Source: Actinobaculum massiliense
Lineage (GTDB): Bacteria; Actinomycetota; Actinomycetes; Actinomycetales; Actinomycetaceae
Assembly (NCBI RefSeq): GCF_001457435.1
Contig: NZ_LN881716.1
Coordinates: forward strand, 62,001 to 126,000
Reading direction: 5' to 3'
Length of the DNA stretch: 64,000 bases
Shown here: one piece after another, positions 8,955 through 15,937 of the stretch
Layout: each line of letters starts with the position of its first letter
Numbering within the stretch: position 1 is the first letter of the stretch
Notes under the pieces: generated by a model
Told to the model about the DNA's origin: nothing
Databases searched by the model: none
Seen by the model: the letters and a program-made list of their open reading frames with translations, nothing else
Translations under genes and position numbers: made by a program

Positions 8955-10019
8955 ATGCAACCAAGCATCGATGACTATCGCCGTGATATTGAAACCCGGA
9001 TTGCCACGCGAATCGCTTCTCTGGAGCGCATCACACTCGAATCCGAGGAAACGCCGGGATCCGCCAGTGACCTCATCGAGTCCTGCCTGGCACTAAGCCG
9101 CGGCGGCAAGCGCCTGCGCGCCATGCTGGTTCTCACCGGACTTCTCGCCTCCGGCGCGGAATTCTCCCGCGATGCCTGCGCGCGCGCGACCCGAGCGGGC
9201 GCGGCGGTGGAGTTGTTCCATCTGGGCGCCCTTATCCACGACGACATTATTGATGCATCCCATCTGCGCCGCGGGGTTCCCACCGTCCATTCGACTTTCA
9301 CCCAGCTGCACCAAGAAAGAAAATGGCAGGGAGACGCGCGCCATTTCGGTACCGGAATTGGCGTGGTGGCGGGCGACGCAATCAACGCCCTGGCTTTTCG
9401 GGAACTTGCTGTCACTAAGCGAACCGCCGCGCTCGAGGCATTTATAACGATGTGCGAAGAAGTCGCCTACGGCCAGTATCTCGACTTGCGCGCGGAAGTA
9501 GAGCCCGAGGCGAACCCGCTCGCAACCGCCTTCGAGGTCATCCGCTATAAGACGGTGTCTTATTCGGCCCTCTACCCCCTCGTTATCGGGGCTCGCCTGG
9601 CAGACGGGAACTCCGGCGTCGAACAACAACTGGAAGAGTTCGCCCTACCGTTCGGGGAAGCCTTCCAACTGCGCGACGACGACATTGGGATCTTCGGCGA
9701 AAGCGAGCACACCGGCAAGCCCGCGGCCAACGATATTACCGAGGGAAAAAGAACCGTACTGCGAGCGCTTGCCGAAGAACGCCTCAGCCAAGGCGAGATC
9801 GCGTGGCTTGGCTCCCTGCGCGGGCGTCCACTCCAGGCCAGCGAGGTCAGCCGAGTGCGAGACTTATTTACCAGCTCGGGTGCGCGCGAGCGGCACAACG
9901 CGCTGATTCGGGAGCGGCAGGAAAAGGCGGCAACAGCTCTGGAAGGCCTGCCCGAGCAGGCGGCGCTCCTTCTGCGCAACCAGCTCGAGGCACTCGGTGC
10001 AATCGGGGAGGCAGGCTAG
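8955..10019 (+). CDS. polyprenyl (isoprenyl) diphosphate synthase
   Basis: A 354-residue trans-prenyltransferase that condenses isopentenyl diphosphate with an allylic diphosphate to make C15-C20 or longer chains for quinones, carotenoids or lipid carriers. GGKRLRAMLVL lies near residue 50. The first aspartate-rich motif is LIHDDIIDASHLRRG (DDxxD) near 92, and the second is FQLRDDDIG near 237. The position next to the Rv2175c/PknL pair matches idsA2 (Rv2173) of M. tuberculosis. Expression is probably leaderless. Chain length cannot be read reliably from the sequence. Confidence 0.92.
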   Translation: MQPSIDDYRRDIETRIATRIASLERITLESEETPGSASDLIESCLALSRGGKRLRAMLVLTGLLASGAEFSRDACARATRAGAAVELFHLGALIHDDIIDASHLRRGVPTVHSTFTQLHQERKWQGDARHFGTGIGVVAGDAINALAFRELAVTKRTAALEAFITMCEEVAYGQYLDLRAEVEPEANPLATAFEVIRYKTVSYSALYPLVIGARLADGNSGVEQQLEEFALPFGEAFQLRDDDIGIFGESEHTGKPAANDITEGKRTVLRALAEERLSQGEIAWLGSLRGRPLQASEVSRVRDLFTSSGARERHNALIRERQEKAATALEGLPEQAALLLRNQLEALGAIGEAG

Positions 10020-10063
10020 AAATCCGGCAGGCTAAAAGCCCAGTGAGCCAAAAACCACCCGAC

Positions 10064-10417
10064 CTAGAAACCCAGCCCGGAGATAACGCGGCGCACCGCG
10101 TGTACCTTGCCGTCAAGCAACGCCTGCATAGGACTTTCCGCCAGCTCCGGTTCCTCGCGCAAAAGCCACTGCTGGGCCTCGTCACTGGAGTAACCGGCGT
10201 CCCGCAGCATAATGAGGGTGCCGCGCATGGCCGGAAGCGGCACTTCCGCGCCATTCTTTTCGGTCAGTTGCCGCGCGTCCACCACCAATGTGCCGCCCTC
10301 GCCCTTGCTCGCCAAAAGGCGATTATCACGGATGAGGCTACGGACTTCCCGCTGGGAGATATCGAGGCGATCGCTTACTTCAGGCAGTGTTAGCCATGTG
10401 ATGTCACTCGTAGTCAC
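10064..10417 (-). CDS. Rv2175c-like helix-turn-helix DNA-binding protein
   Basis: The 117-residue product has an N-terminal winged HTH (WLTLPEVSDRLDISQREVRSLIRDNRLLA, residues 7-35) and a helical C-terminal part (GYSSDEAQQWLLREEPEL...VRRVISGLGF) as in M. tuberculosis Rv2175c, a DNA-binding protein phosphorylated by the kinase PknL. A PknL-like kinase is encoded about 0.7 kb away. The TTSDITWL start contains threonines where Rv2175c is phosphorylated, but the exact site here is inference. The start is GTG 10417, leaderless from TAAAGT. Confidence 0.87.
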   Translation of the reverse strand: MTTSDITWLTLPEVSDRLDISQREVRSLIRDNRLLASKGEGGTLVVDARQLTEKNGAEVPLPAMRGTLIMLRDAGYSSDEAQQWLLREEPELAESPMQALLDGKVHAVRRVISGLGF

Positions 10418-10423
10418 GCCTCT

Positions 10424-10429
10424 ACTTTA
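10424..10429 (-). promoter_or_regulatory. leaderless -10 element (TAAAGT)
   Basis: On the minus strand TAAAGT is followed by 6 nt (AGAGGC) and the GTG of the Rv2175c-like gene. Confidence 0.6.
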
Positions 10430-10502
10430 TCGATCCACCCCCGCGCGCTTCGGGTGGCACGCCCACCCCGGGGCGAAATCGCGTTTTTCCTGTAATACAA
10501 TC

Positions 10503-10531
10503 GTGACTTTTGCACCAACTTGCACTATTGT
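10503..10531 (+). promoter_or_regulatory. promoter upstream of the transglycosylase gene
   Basis: GTGACT (10503-10508) and TATTGT (10526-10531) are 17 bp apart, giving a conventional promoter and a leader of about 100 nt before the ATG at 10636. Confidence 0.5.
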
Positions 10532-10635
10532 CACAGGAGTAACGGTTGCCCGACGGCGCACACCAACGCTAATGAGCCGCGGGCCGTAGACAATGGCACC
10601 GCAACCCGCGGATACGCCAGCGAAGGTGAGGTCTT

Positions 10636-11112
10636 ATGGGGATGAGCAACGTTCGGGTGCTACACCCTCGGTGTGACGTGACGCCGGCCGAGCTTCGCGA
10701 GCGCCTGAGCCGCATGGTTCTCCCCAGCCGAGTGGAAACACAGGATATGGTTCGCCATATCGCCGCCATTATGGGAGTGAGCCCCAAGCTCGCCATGGCG
10801 CATGCCTATATTGAATCCGGCTTCGATGCCGGAATGGTTTCGCACACGGGCGCCGTCGGACCCATGCAAATCGTCCTCCCTTCCTTGCGCTGGGCAGAGA
10901 AGCTGGTGGGACGCGAACTTGATGTATGTAGCACCGCGGATAACATCACTGCCGGCGTGGCAATTATTCGTTATCTCCAGCGCCACACCGAATCTACTCA
11001 CGAGGCGATCGCCGCCTACCACCAGGGCCTGCGCTCGGTTCAGCGGATGGGCCCATATCCGTCCACGCAAAAGTACGTGTTGCGCGTTTTGCGCGCAGCC
11101 CAGCGTCTCTAA
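10636..11112 (+). CDS. lytic transglycosylase (SLT-fold) domain protein
   Basis: The 158-residue product carries a compact SLT/lysozyme-like domain: AYIESGFDAGMVSHTGAVGPMQI (catalytic Glu in IES, then the GA.GPMQ motif) at residues 57-79, and AIAAYHQGLRSVQRMG near 125, equivalent to the ...YN.G... motif. Such enzymes cleave the MurNAc-GlcNAc bond of peptidoglycan. There is no signal peptide, and a TGA in frame at 10627 rules out a longer N-terminus. AAGGTGAGG precedes the ATG. Export may use another route, or the protein may be a domain remnant. It is followed by the PknL-like kinase gene, which has its own promoter. Confidence 0.83.
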   Translation: MGMSNVRVLHPRCDVTPAELRERLSRMVLPSRVETQDMVRHIAAIMGVSPKLAMAHAYIESGFDAGMVSHTGAVGPMQIVLPSLRWAEKLVGRELDVCSTADNITAGVAIIRYLQRHTESTHEAIAAYHQGLRSVQRMGPYPSTQKYVLRVLRAAQRL

Positions 11113-11130
11113 AAATTCTCGGCGCCGCCC

Positions 11131-11136
11131 TAAGCT
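11131..11136 (+). promoter_or_regulatory. leaderless -10 element (TAAGCT)
   Basis: TAAGCT, then 6 nt, then GTG 11143. This marks GTG 11143 rather than ATG 11137 as the kinase start, since the ATG would lie upstream of the predicted +1. Confidence 0.6.
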
Positions 11137-11142
11137 ATGCCT

Positions 11143-12573
11143 GTGAGCTCTCTTCCCTCGATCGGCGCCGTCATTAACGGCCGCTACCGCATTACCCGCC
11201 ACCTCGCCGCGGGCGGAATGTCGACCGTGTTTCTGGGAATTGACGAGCTCCTCGACCGTCGCGTCGCGCTGAAATTCCTCCACCCGCATTTGGCACAGCA
11301 AGCGGAGTTTTCGCGTAAATTCCTCGGCGAGGCACGTAGCGCCGCACGGATCTCTAGCCCCAATGTGGTGGCGATTCATGACCAAGGCTTTTGGCAAACG
11401 CCCACGTCATCGCAGGCTTATATCGTGATGGAATACGTTCCCGGGCCGGATTTGCGCGCTGAGCTCAGCCGCTTGGGAAACCTTAACCTCGCCACCGCGC
11501 TACTGATTGCCGAGCAGATTCTGCGCGCCCTCGCGGCGGCGCACGACGCCGGAATTATCCACCGCGACGTCAAACCGGGAAACACTCTTCTTTCCACCCA
11601 GATTGACCTCAATTCAGCCAATCCAGACCTTCGGGTAAAGGTGGCAGATTTTGGTTTGGCGCGGGCGGTTGCGGGAGCCACCTCGAGTGCGCTGAGCTTT
11701 GCCACCCCGGCTTACGTAGCTCCGGAGGTCATCTCCAACGGATCGATCACCCCGGCGGTCGATATCTACGCCGCGGGGATCATGCTTTTCGAGTTACTAG
11801 CCGGATATCAGCCATTTATCGGTACAGGTGCAGTGACCGTGGCTTATCAGCACGTCAACCGTCCGCTTCCCCTGCTTCGCGCGCTTGGCGGCTGGCTACC
11901 GCCGGAAATTGACCGTTTCCTCACCCGCCTCACCGCAAAGGATCCCGCTCGCCGCATTCCCGACGGCGCTAGCGGACTGCGAGAACTGCTAGAACTTCGC
12001 GCTGGCCTGCCGGAGGATGTGCTATTACGCGCTTTGCCTACGCCGGCAAATCGCCCCGAGTCTGAGCCGCCGGTACCGCATAAGACTGCCCCAGCAGCCG
12101 GGCCCGCGCCCACGGCTCCCCTGGACGGGGCGGATAGCCCCACCGCCGCGCTCGGCGTGCACGCCCGGTGGCCCGAAGGATCGCACACGGGCCAGCCGCA
12201 AATGATATTCCCCGCCGCATCCAGTAGCGCGCTGAGCGCCCAAAGCCCGCTCGAAACAAATTCAGGAGCGCGCCCGGCCCGGCGGAAGTGGCCAGTGATT
12301 ACCCTTGCGCTGGTTTTCCTCGCCTGTGCCCTCGGCCTTGGCGCGTGGGCCGGTACGAGTGCGCTAAAAAAGCCCTCGATTGAGATTCCGGATATTACCG
12401 GGCTTTCCATTACGGATGGCAGAGCCAGGTTAGAGCAGCTGGGCTTAGAAACCTCCAGCGAAGAGGTCACCGCGAACGAAGCGGCCGGAACGGTTATTGC
12501 CACCGATCCGGCCGCGGGCACGCTTGTGAATGAGGCAGAGACTGTAACGGTCACGGTCTCCGCGGGGAAGTAG
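11143..12573 (+). CDS. pknL: transmembrane serine/threonine protein kinase with one PASTA domain (PknL-like)
   Basis: The cytoplasmic kinase domain covers about residues 10-275: glycine loop AAGGMSTVF, VALKFLHP lysine, catalytic loop IIHRDVKPGN, ADFGLARA metal loop and APEVI. A proline-rich linker follows (280-380), then one membrane helix at about 384-406 and a single extracellular PASTA domain (IPDITGLSITDGRARLEQLG...VTVTVSAGK). PASTA domains sense muropeptides or lipid II. Gene order with the polyprenyl synthase, the Rv2175c homologue and aroG matches M. tuberculosis pknL (Rv2176), although that protein lacks PASTA repeats. Regulation of cell-wall growth or of the Rv2175c-like DNA-binding protein is inferred. 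Confidence 0.93.
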   Translation: MSSLPSIGAVINGRYRITRHLAAGGMSTVFLGIDELLDRRVALKFLHPHLAQQAEFSRKFLGEARSAARISSPNVVAIHDQGFWQTPTSSQAYIVMEYVPGPDLRAELSRLGNLNLATALLIAEQILRALAAAHDAGIIHRDVKPGNTLLSTQIDLNSANPDLRVKVADFGLARAVAGATSSALSFATPAYVAPEVISNGSITPAVDIYAAGIMLFELLAGYQPFIGTGAVTVAYQHVNRPLPLLRALGGWLPPEIDRFLTRLTAKDPARRIPDGASGLRELLELRAGLPEDVLLRALPTPANRPESEPPVPHKTAPAAGPAPTAPLDGADSPTAALGVHARWPEGSHTGQPQMIFPAASSSALSAQSPLETNSGARPARRKWPVITLALVFLACALGLGAWAGTSALKKPSIEIPDITGLSITDGRARLEQLGLETSSEEVTANEAAGTVIATDPAAGTLVNEAETVTVTVSAGK

Positions 12574-12646
12574 CGCCGCCGGCATGTAGTGTTGCCGCCC
12601 CGCCGCAGTACCTTCCGGCCGTAGCGCTACTGCAGAGCGCGCCAGC

Positions 12647-14011
12647 TTAGAGGCGTATTCCCCGCAGCATCTGGGCTACCTGGAACGCCAGCTCGAGAGA
12701 CTGCTGGTGGTTGAGCCGCGGATCAACCAGGGACTCGTAGTTATTGGCAAGCGTCTCTTCGAAGATTTCCTCAGATCCGCCCAGAATCTCCGTCACATCG
12801 TCTCCGGTCAACTCCAGGTGAATGCCGCCCGGGTGAGTTCCCAATTGGTTGTGGACGCGGAAGAAACTGCGGATTTCCGAGGTAATATCATCGAGCCGGC
12901 GAGTTTTGATTCCGTTCGAAGCCTTGATGGTATTGCCGTGCATAGGATCGCTGACCCAGCACACCGGCCGACCATCGGCGCTCACGGCCTCCACCAGTGC
13001 CGGAAGTTTCTCCTCAATTTTCGCTGCGCCCATGCGGGTGATGAAGGTTAGGCGCCCCGGCTCACCATCGGGATTGAGCTTATCGATGAGGGCCACGGCG
13101 TCTTCGGCCGATGCGTTGGGCCCCAGCTTCACCCCAATTGGATTGCGTACATGGGAGAGCATCTCCACATGAGCTTCGTCCAGCCCGCGAGTGCGCTCCC
13201 CGATCCACAAGAAATGCGCCGAGGTCAAATAGGGCAACTTGGTGCGCGAATCAATGCGCGTCATCGCGTGTTCGTAAGGCAAAACGAGTGCTTCGTGCGA
13301 ACAGTAGAAGTCCGTTTCGGTCAGATCGCGTTGGTTCATATCGACCCCGGCCGCTTTCATAAACCGGATTGCGCGGTCAATTTCCCGAGCTACGTTCTCA
13401 TATTTCTCGTAAGCCGGGTTTGCCATAAAGCCCCGGTTCCAGGAGTGGACCTCGCCCAGGTCCGCAAAGCCACCCTTGGTGAAGGCGCGGATGAGGTTGA
13501 GGGTTGCCACCGAGTAGAGATACGCCTCGTTGAGGCGCTGCGGATCGTGCCGGCGCGACTGCGCGGTGAAATCAAAACCGTTGATCGAATCGCCCAAATA
13601 GGACGGGAGGGTAACGCCGTCGCGCGTTTCGGTCGCGTTGGAGCGCGGCTTGGAGTACTGGCCAGCCATACGCCCAATTTTCACGACCGGCACCGAAGCG
13701 CCGTAGGTGAGCACCGCCGCCATCTGCAGCATGGTCCGTACCTTCGCCCGGATCCGATTCGCCGTCGTCTTCTCAAAAGATTCCGCACAATCGCCACCAA
13801 AAAGAACGAAGGCCTCCCCACGCTGGGCGGCCGCAATCTGTTCTTTAAGCTGATCGGCCTCACCGGCGAACACCAGCGGCGGGAGCGCGCGCAGATGCCC
13901 GATCACCGCCTCCAAATCGACCGGATCATCATAATCGGGCTGATGCTTGGCGGGTTTTTCTTTCCACGTTTCAATCGCGGCGAGGGTCTTCTCATCTGCG
14001 TCTTCAAACAT
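12647..14011 (-). CDS. aroG: class II 3-deoxy-D-arabino-heptulosonate 7-phosphate (DAHP) synthase
   Basis: This catalyses the first step of the shikimate pathway, condensing phosphoenolpyruvate and erythrose 4-phosphate. The plant/mycobacterial type II signature residues are present: FGGDCAESF, RMAGQYSKPRS, TAQSRRHDPQRLNEAY, LPYEHAMTR, VKLGPNASAEDA, WVSDPMHGNT and HPGGIHLELTGDDVTE. The cysteine in GDCAESF and the His/Glu/Asp metal ligands are intact. About 454 residues from ATG 14011, which has TAAACT exactly 7 nt upstream; the ATG at 14092 is much less likely. It matches Rv2178c in its neighbourhood. Confidence 0.96.
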   Translation of the reverse strand: MFEDADEKTLAAIETWKEKPAKHQPDYDDPVDLEAVIGHLRALPPLVFAGEADQLKEQIAAAQRGEAFVLFGGDCAESFEKTTANRIRAKVRTMLQMAAVLTYGASVPVVKIGRMAGQYSKPRSNATETRDGVTLPSYLGDSINGFDFTAQSRRHDPQRLNEAYLYSVATLNLIRAFTKGGFADLGEVHSWNRGFMANPAYEKYENVAREIDRAIRFMKAAGVDMNQRDLTETDFYCSHEALVLPYEHAMTRIDSRTKLPYLTSAHFLWIGERTRGLDEAHVEMLSHVRNPIGVKLGPNASAEDAVALIDKLNPDGEPGRLTFITRMGAAKIEEKLPALVEAVSADGRPVCWVSDPMHGNTIKASNGIKTRRLDDITSEIRSFFRVHNQLGTHPGGIHLELTGDDVTEILGGSEEIFEETLANNYESLVDPRLNHQQSLELAFQVAQMLRGIRL

Positions 14012-14018
14012 AGACGCG

Positions 14019-14024
14019 AGTTTA
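14019..14024 (-). promoter_or_regulatory. leaderless -10 element (TAAACT)
   Basis: On the minus strand TAAACT is followed by 7 nt and the aroG ATG at 14011; no Shine-Dalgarno is seen. Confidence 0.6.
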
Positions 14025-14050
14025 TCGGTAAAGCCCCGGTCGCATGAATA

Positions 14051-14085
14051 CGGCCCGCGTGAGGCGCAAGGCATCACGCGGGCCG
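14051..14085 (-). terminator. hairpin separating pfp from aroG
   Basis: A 12-bp perfect stem (CGGCCCGCGTGA with its complement) and an 11-nt loop lie just downstream of pfp and upstream of the aroG promoter. The T tail is weak. Confidence 0.5.
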
Positions 14086-14115
14086 CTCGCAAGCATTTAT
14101 TTTTCTTGCTATCCC

Positions 14116-15327
14116 TTACTTCTTCTCAATTTCCTGGCCGATCGACTCCATCGTTTCCACGAACCAATCGGTGGTGACGTCGAACGCCTTGTGACCAGCA
14201 ACGCGCTGGAAATCAATATTCGTGAGCACGTTCCCGTTCTCTTCGTCGTGGCCAATCAGGCCGGGCTTACCTGCCAGCGAGCACTCGACGGCGAGGTCCA
14301 CCATGCCCTTAATAAGACGCAGATCCTCGGCGTTGGCGTGCGAAGCGCGCGAGTAGTATCCGGACTTTTGCACGTTTACCTTCTCCGCTCCGAGCTTTTC
14401 AGCGAACTGCTTAGCGAACCACTGGCCGGGATTAATGAGGTCGAGCTTCACGTGGCCGAAGGGATCGACCGGGACTTCTTCACCGGCGGCCTTCATTTCC
14501 TCCACGATTTCATCAACGCCAGCGCCTTCGGAAAGGAAAATATTGACGTTGCCGATTTCGTCCATCACACCCTTCAAGCGCTGCGCTTCCTTATCGATAT
14601 CGATATGCATCTCGGGAAGGAAGACGGCGTGCACGTCCCAGCGTTCCTTGGTCAAGCCCAGCGCCGGGGCCCATTCCTGCTTGCCCACCCAATCGTGGTA
14701 GTACTTCGCCGCCTGGGCGGTGAGGTAACCGCAGTTGCGCCCCATCACCTCGTGCACAATAAGCATGCGCGGGTTGGAGCGATGCTCACCAATCACGTGG
14801 GAGGCAAATTTGGCGGATTCTTCCGCCGCCGTCCAGGCGCCGAGCGACTGCTTGACGGGAACGATATCGTTATCAATCGTCTTGGGCAGGCCGACCACAA
14901 CCATGTGGTGGCCGTTATCCTCGAGGTACTTCGCCAGATCCGCGGCGGTGGTGTTCGTATCGTCGCCGCCAATCGTGTGTAGAACGTCGACCTTGTCTTC
15001 GACCAGGCGGTTCGCGGCGAACTCGAGCGGATCGACATCCTCGGGAACCAGTCCGCGCTTGACGAGGTCGGCCTTATTGGTGAGCTTCACTCGCGAGTTT
15101 CCAATCGGCGAGCCACCCCAGTTGTGCAAAACCTTCGCCTGCTTGCGTCCCTCGCCGTCGATGGTGATGTAATTACCGGTGAGGAGCCCGTGGTAACCGT
15201 ACTGGTAAGCAATGATTTCCACATCGGGCGCCACCTCCGTGTAGCGCTCGATAAGTCCCCCGACGGCGGAGGAAAGGCAGGGGGCAAATCCCCCAGCGGT
15301 AAGTAAAGCAACGCGGCGGACAGTCAT
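14116..15327 (-). CDS. pfp: 6-phosphofructokinase, PPi-dependent type
   Basis: The 403-residue enzyme of the PFK family phosphorylates fructose 6-phosphate. The motif TIGGDDTNT (about residue 119) has Asp where ATP-dependent PFKs have Gly (GGDG), and PKTIDND lies near 147; both point to pyrophosphate as phosphoryl donor, which makes the step reversible. VMGRNCGYLTAQAA and GHVKLDLINPG are also PPi-PFK-like. The ATG at 15327 has AAGG upstream; the longer frame to 15390 has no support. It would act in cytoplasmic glycolysis and gluconeogenesis. Confidence 0.92.
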   Translation of the reverse strand: MTVRRVALLTAGGFAPCLSSAVGGLIERYTEVAPDVEIIAYQYGYHGLLTGNYITIDGEGRKQAKVLHNWGGSPIGNSRVKLTNKADLVKRGLVPEDVDPLEFAANRLVEDKVDVLHTIGGDDTNTTAADLAKYLEDNGHHMVVVGLPKTIDNDIVPVKQSLGAWTAAEESAKFASHVIGEHRSNPRMLIVHEVMGRNCGYLTAQAAKYYHDWVGKQEWAPALGLTKERWDVHAVFLPEMHIDIDKEAQRLKGVMDEIGNVNIFLSEGAGVDEIVEEMKAAGEEVPVDPFGHVKLDLINPGQWFAKQFAEKLGAEKVNVQKSGYYSRASHANAEDLRLIKGMVDLAVECSLAGKPGLIGHDEENGNVLTNIDFQRVAGHKAFDVTTDWFVETMESIGQEIEKK

Positions 15328-15412
15328 CCTTAAACCTTCCGTTTCTCGAAAATGGCGGCCGGAATCGCTCGCGGGCGAAAACACAGCCATACACGGCTAT
15401 CCTACAGCTCGC

Positions 15413-15418
15413 TAAGCT
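15413..15418 (+). promoter_or_regulatory. leaderless -10 element (TAAGCT)
   Basis: TAAGCT ends 7 nt before ATG 15426 of the membrane protein gene. Confidence 0.55.
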
Positions 15419-15425
15419 AGATCCT

Positions 15426-15899
15426 ATGGACCAAAGATCCGATGGAATGAACGACGCCGAATTCGATGCCGCCTGGGAGCGCCTAGCCGCGGATCTGGAA
15501 AAGGAAATGCCCGAGCAGTCCGCCTCGCTACCGGCCCAACCGGGGCCTTTGCAATTCCGCAATGCGGCAGACCTGTTGGCCGGGAGAGGCCCGCGCGATT
15601 GGACCCCACCGGACGGTAGTGACGAAGAGGTTCCTTTCGAAGAAGGTTTCGACCCCGAAACTTTCGCTTCTTATAACCCGCCGCCCACTCCCGCTCATCC
15701 CGCCGCTCGCTGGATGTGGGCGGGCGCTGGAGTGGCCATTATCTTGGCAATTTTGTGCATCACTCACTATCTGCCTTACGGCACCGTGGGCGCTCTGGTT
15801 GCGGGGTGCGCGGCGCTGGTGTGCGTGGCAGCCGCGGTTATTCTCACCTCACCGGCCCGCGAGGATACTGATCCGTTCGACGACGGCGCTCGGCTGTAG
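15426..15899 (+). CDS. small membrane protein of unknown function
   Basis: A 157-residue protein I do not recognise. Residues 1-95 are acidic and soluble. Two hydrophobic helices follow (about 99-117, AGAGVAIILAILCITHY, and 123-145, TVGALVAGCAALVCVAAAVIL), and a short acidic tail ends the protein. Both ends are probably cytoplasmic. It is expressed from a leaderless-type promoter and sits 38 bp ahead of the DEDD/GIY-YIG nuclease gene, which has its own -10 box. Confidence 0.75.
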   Translation: MDQRSDGMNDAEFDAAWERLAADLEKEMPEQSASLPAQPGPLQFRNAADLLAGRGPRDWTPPDGSDEEVPFEEGFDPETFASYNPPPTPAHPAARWMWAGAGVAIILAILCITHYLPYGTVGALVAGCAALVCVAAAVILTSPAREDTDPFDDGARL

Positions 15900-15925
15900 T
15901 TATTTTGGGCGTCGGAGGCGCCGCT

Positions 15926-15931
15926 TAGAGT
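15926..15931 (+). promoter_or_regulatory. leaderless -10 element (TAGAGT)
   Basis: TAGAGT, then 6 nt, then the ATG at 15938 of the nuclease gene. Confidence 0.55.
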
Positions 15932-15937
15932 TGGGCC

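Noticed and set aside
10546-10572. TTG-initiated 8-codon ORF after AGGAG in the transglycosylase leader
   Set aside because: Too short and with a rare start; no sign of regulation, and it could easily arise by chance.
10532-10635. Riboswitch (c-di-AMP ydaO type) before the transglycosylase gene
   Set aside because: The location would fit, but the conserved ydaO sequence blocks are not recognisable.
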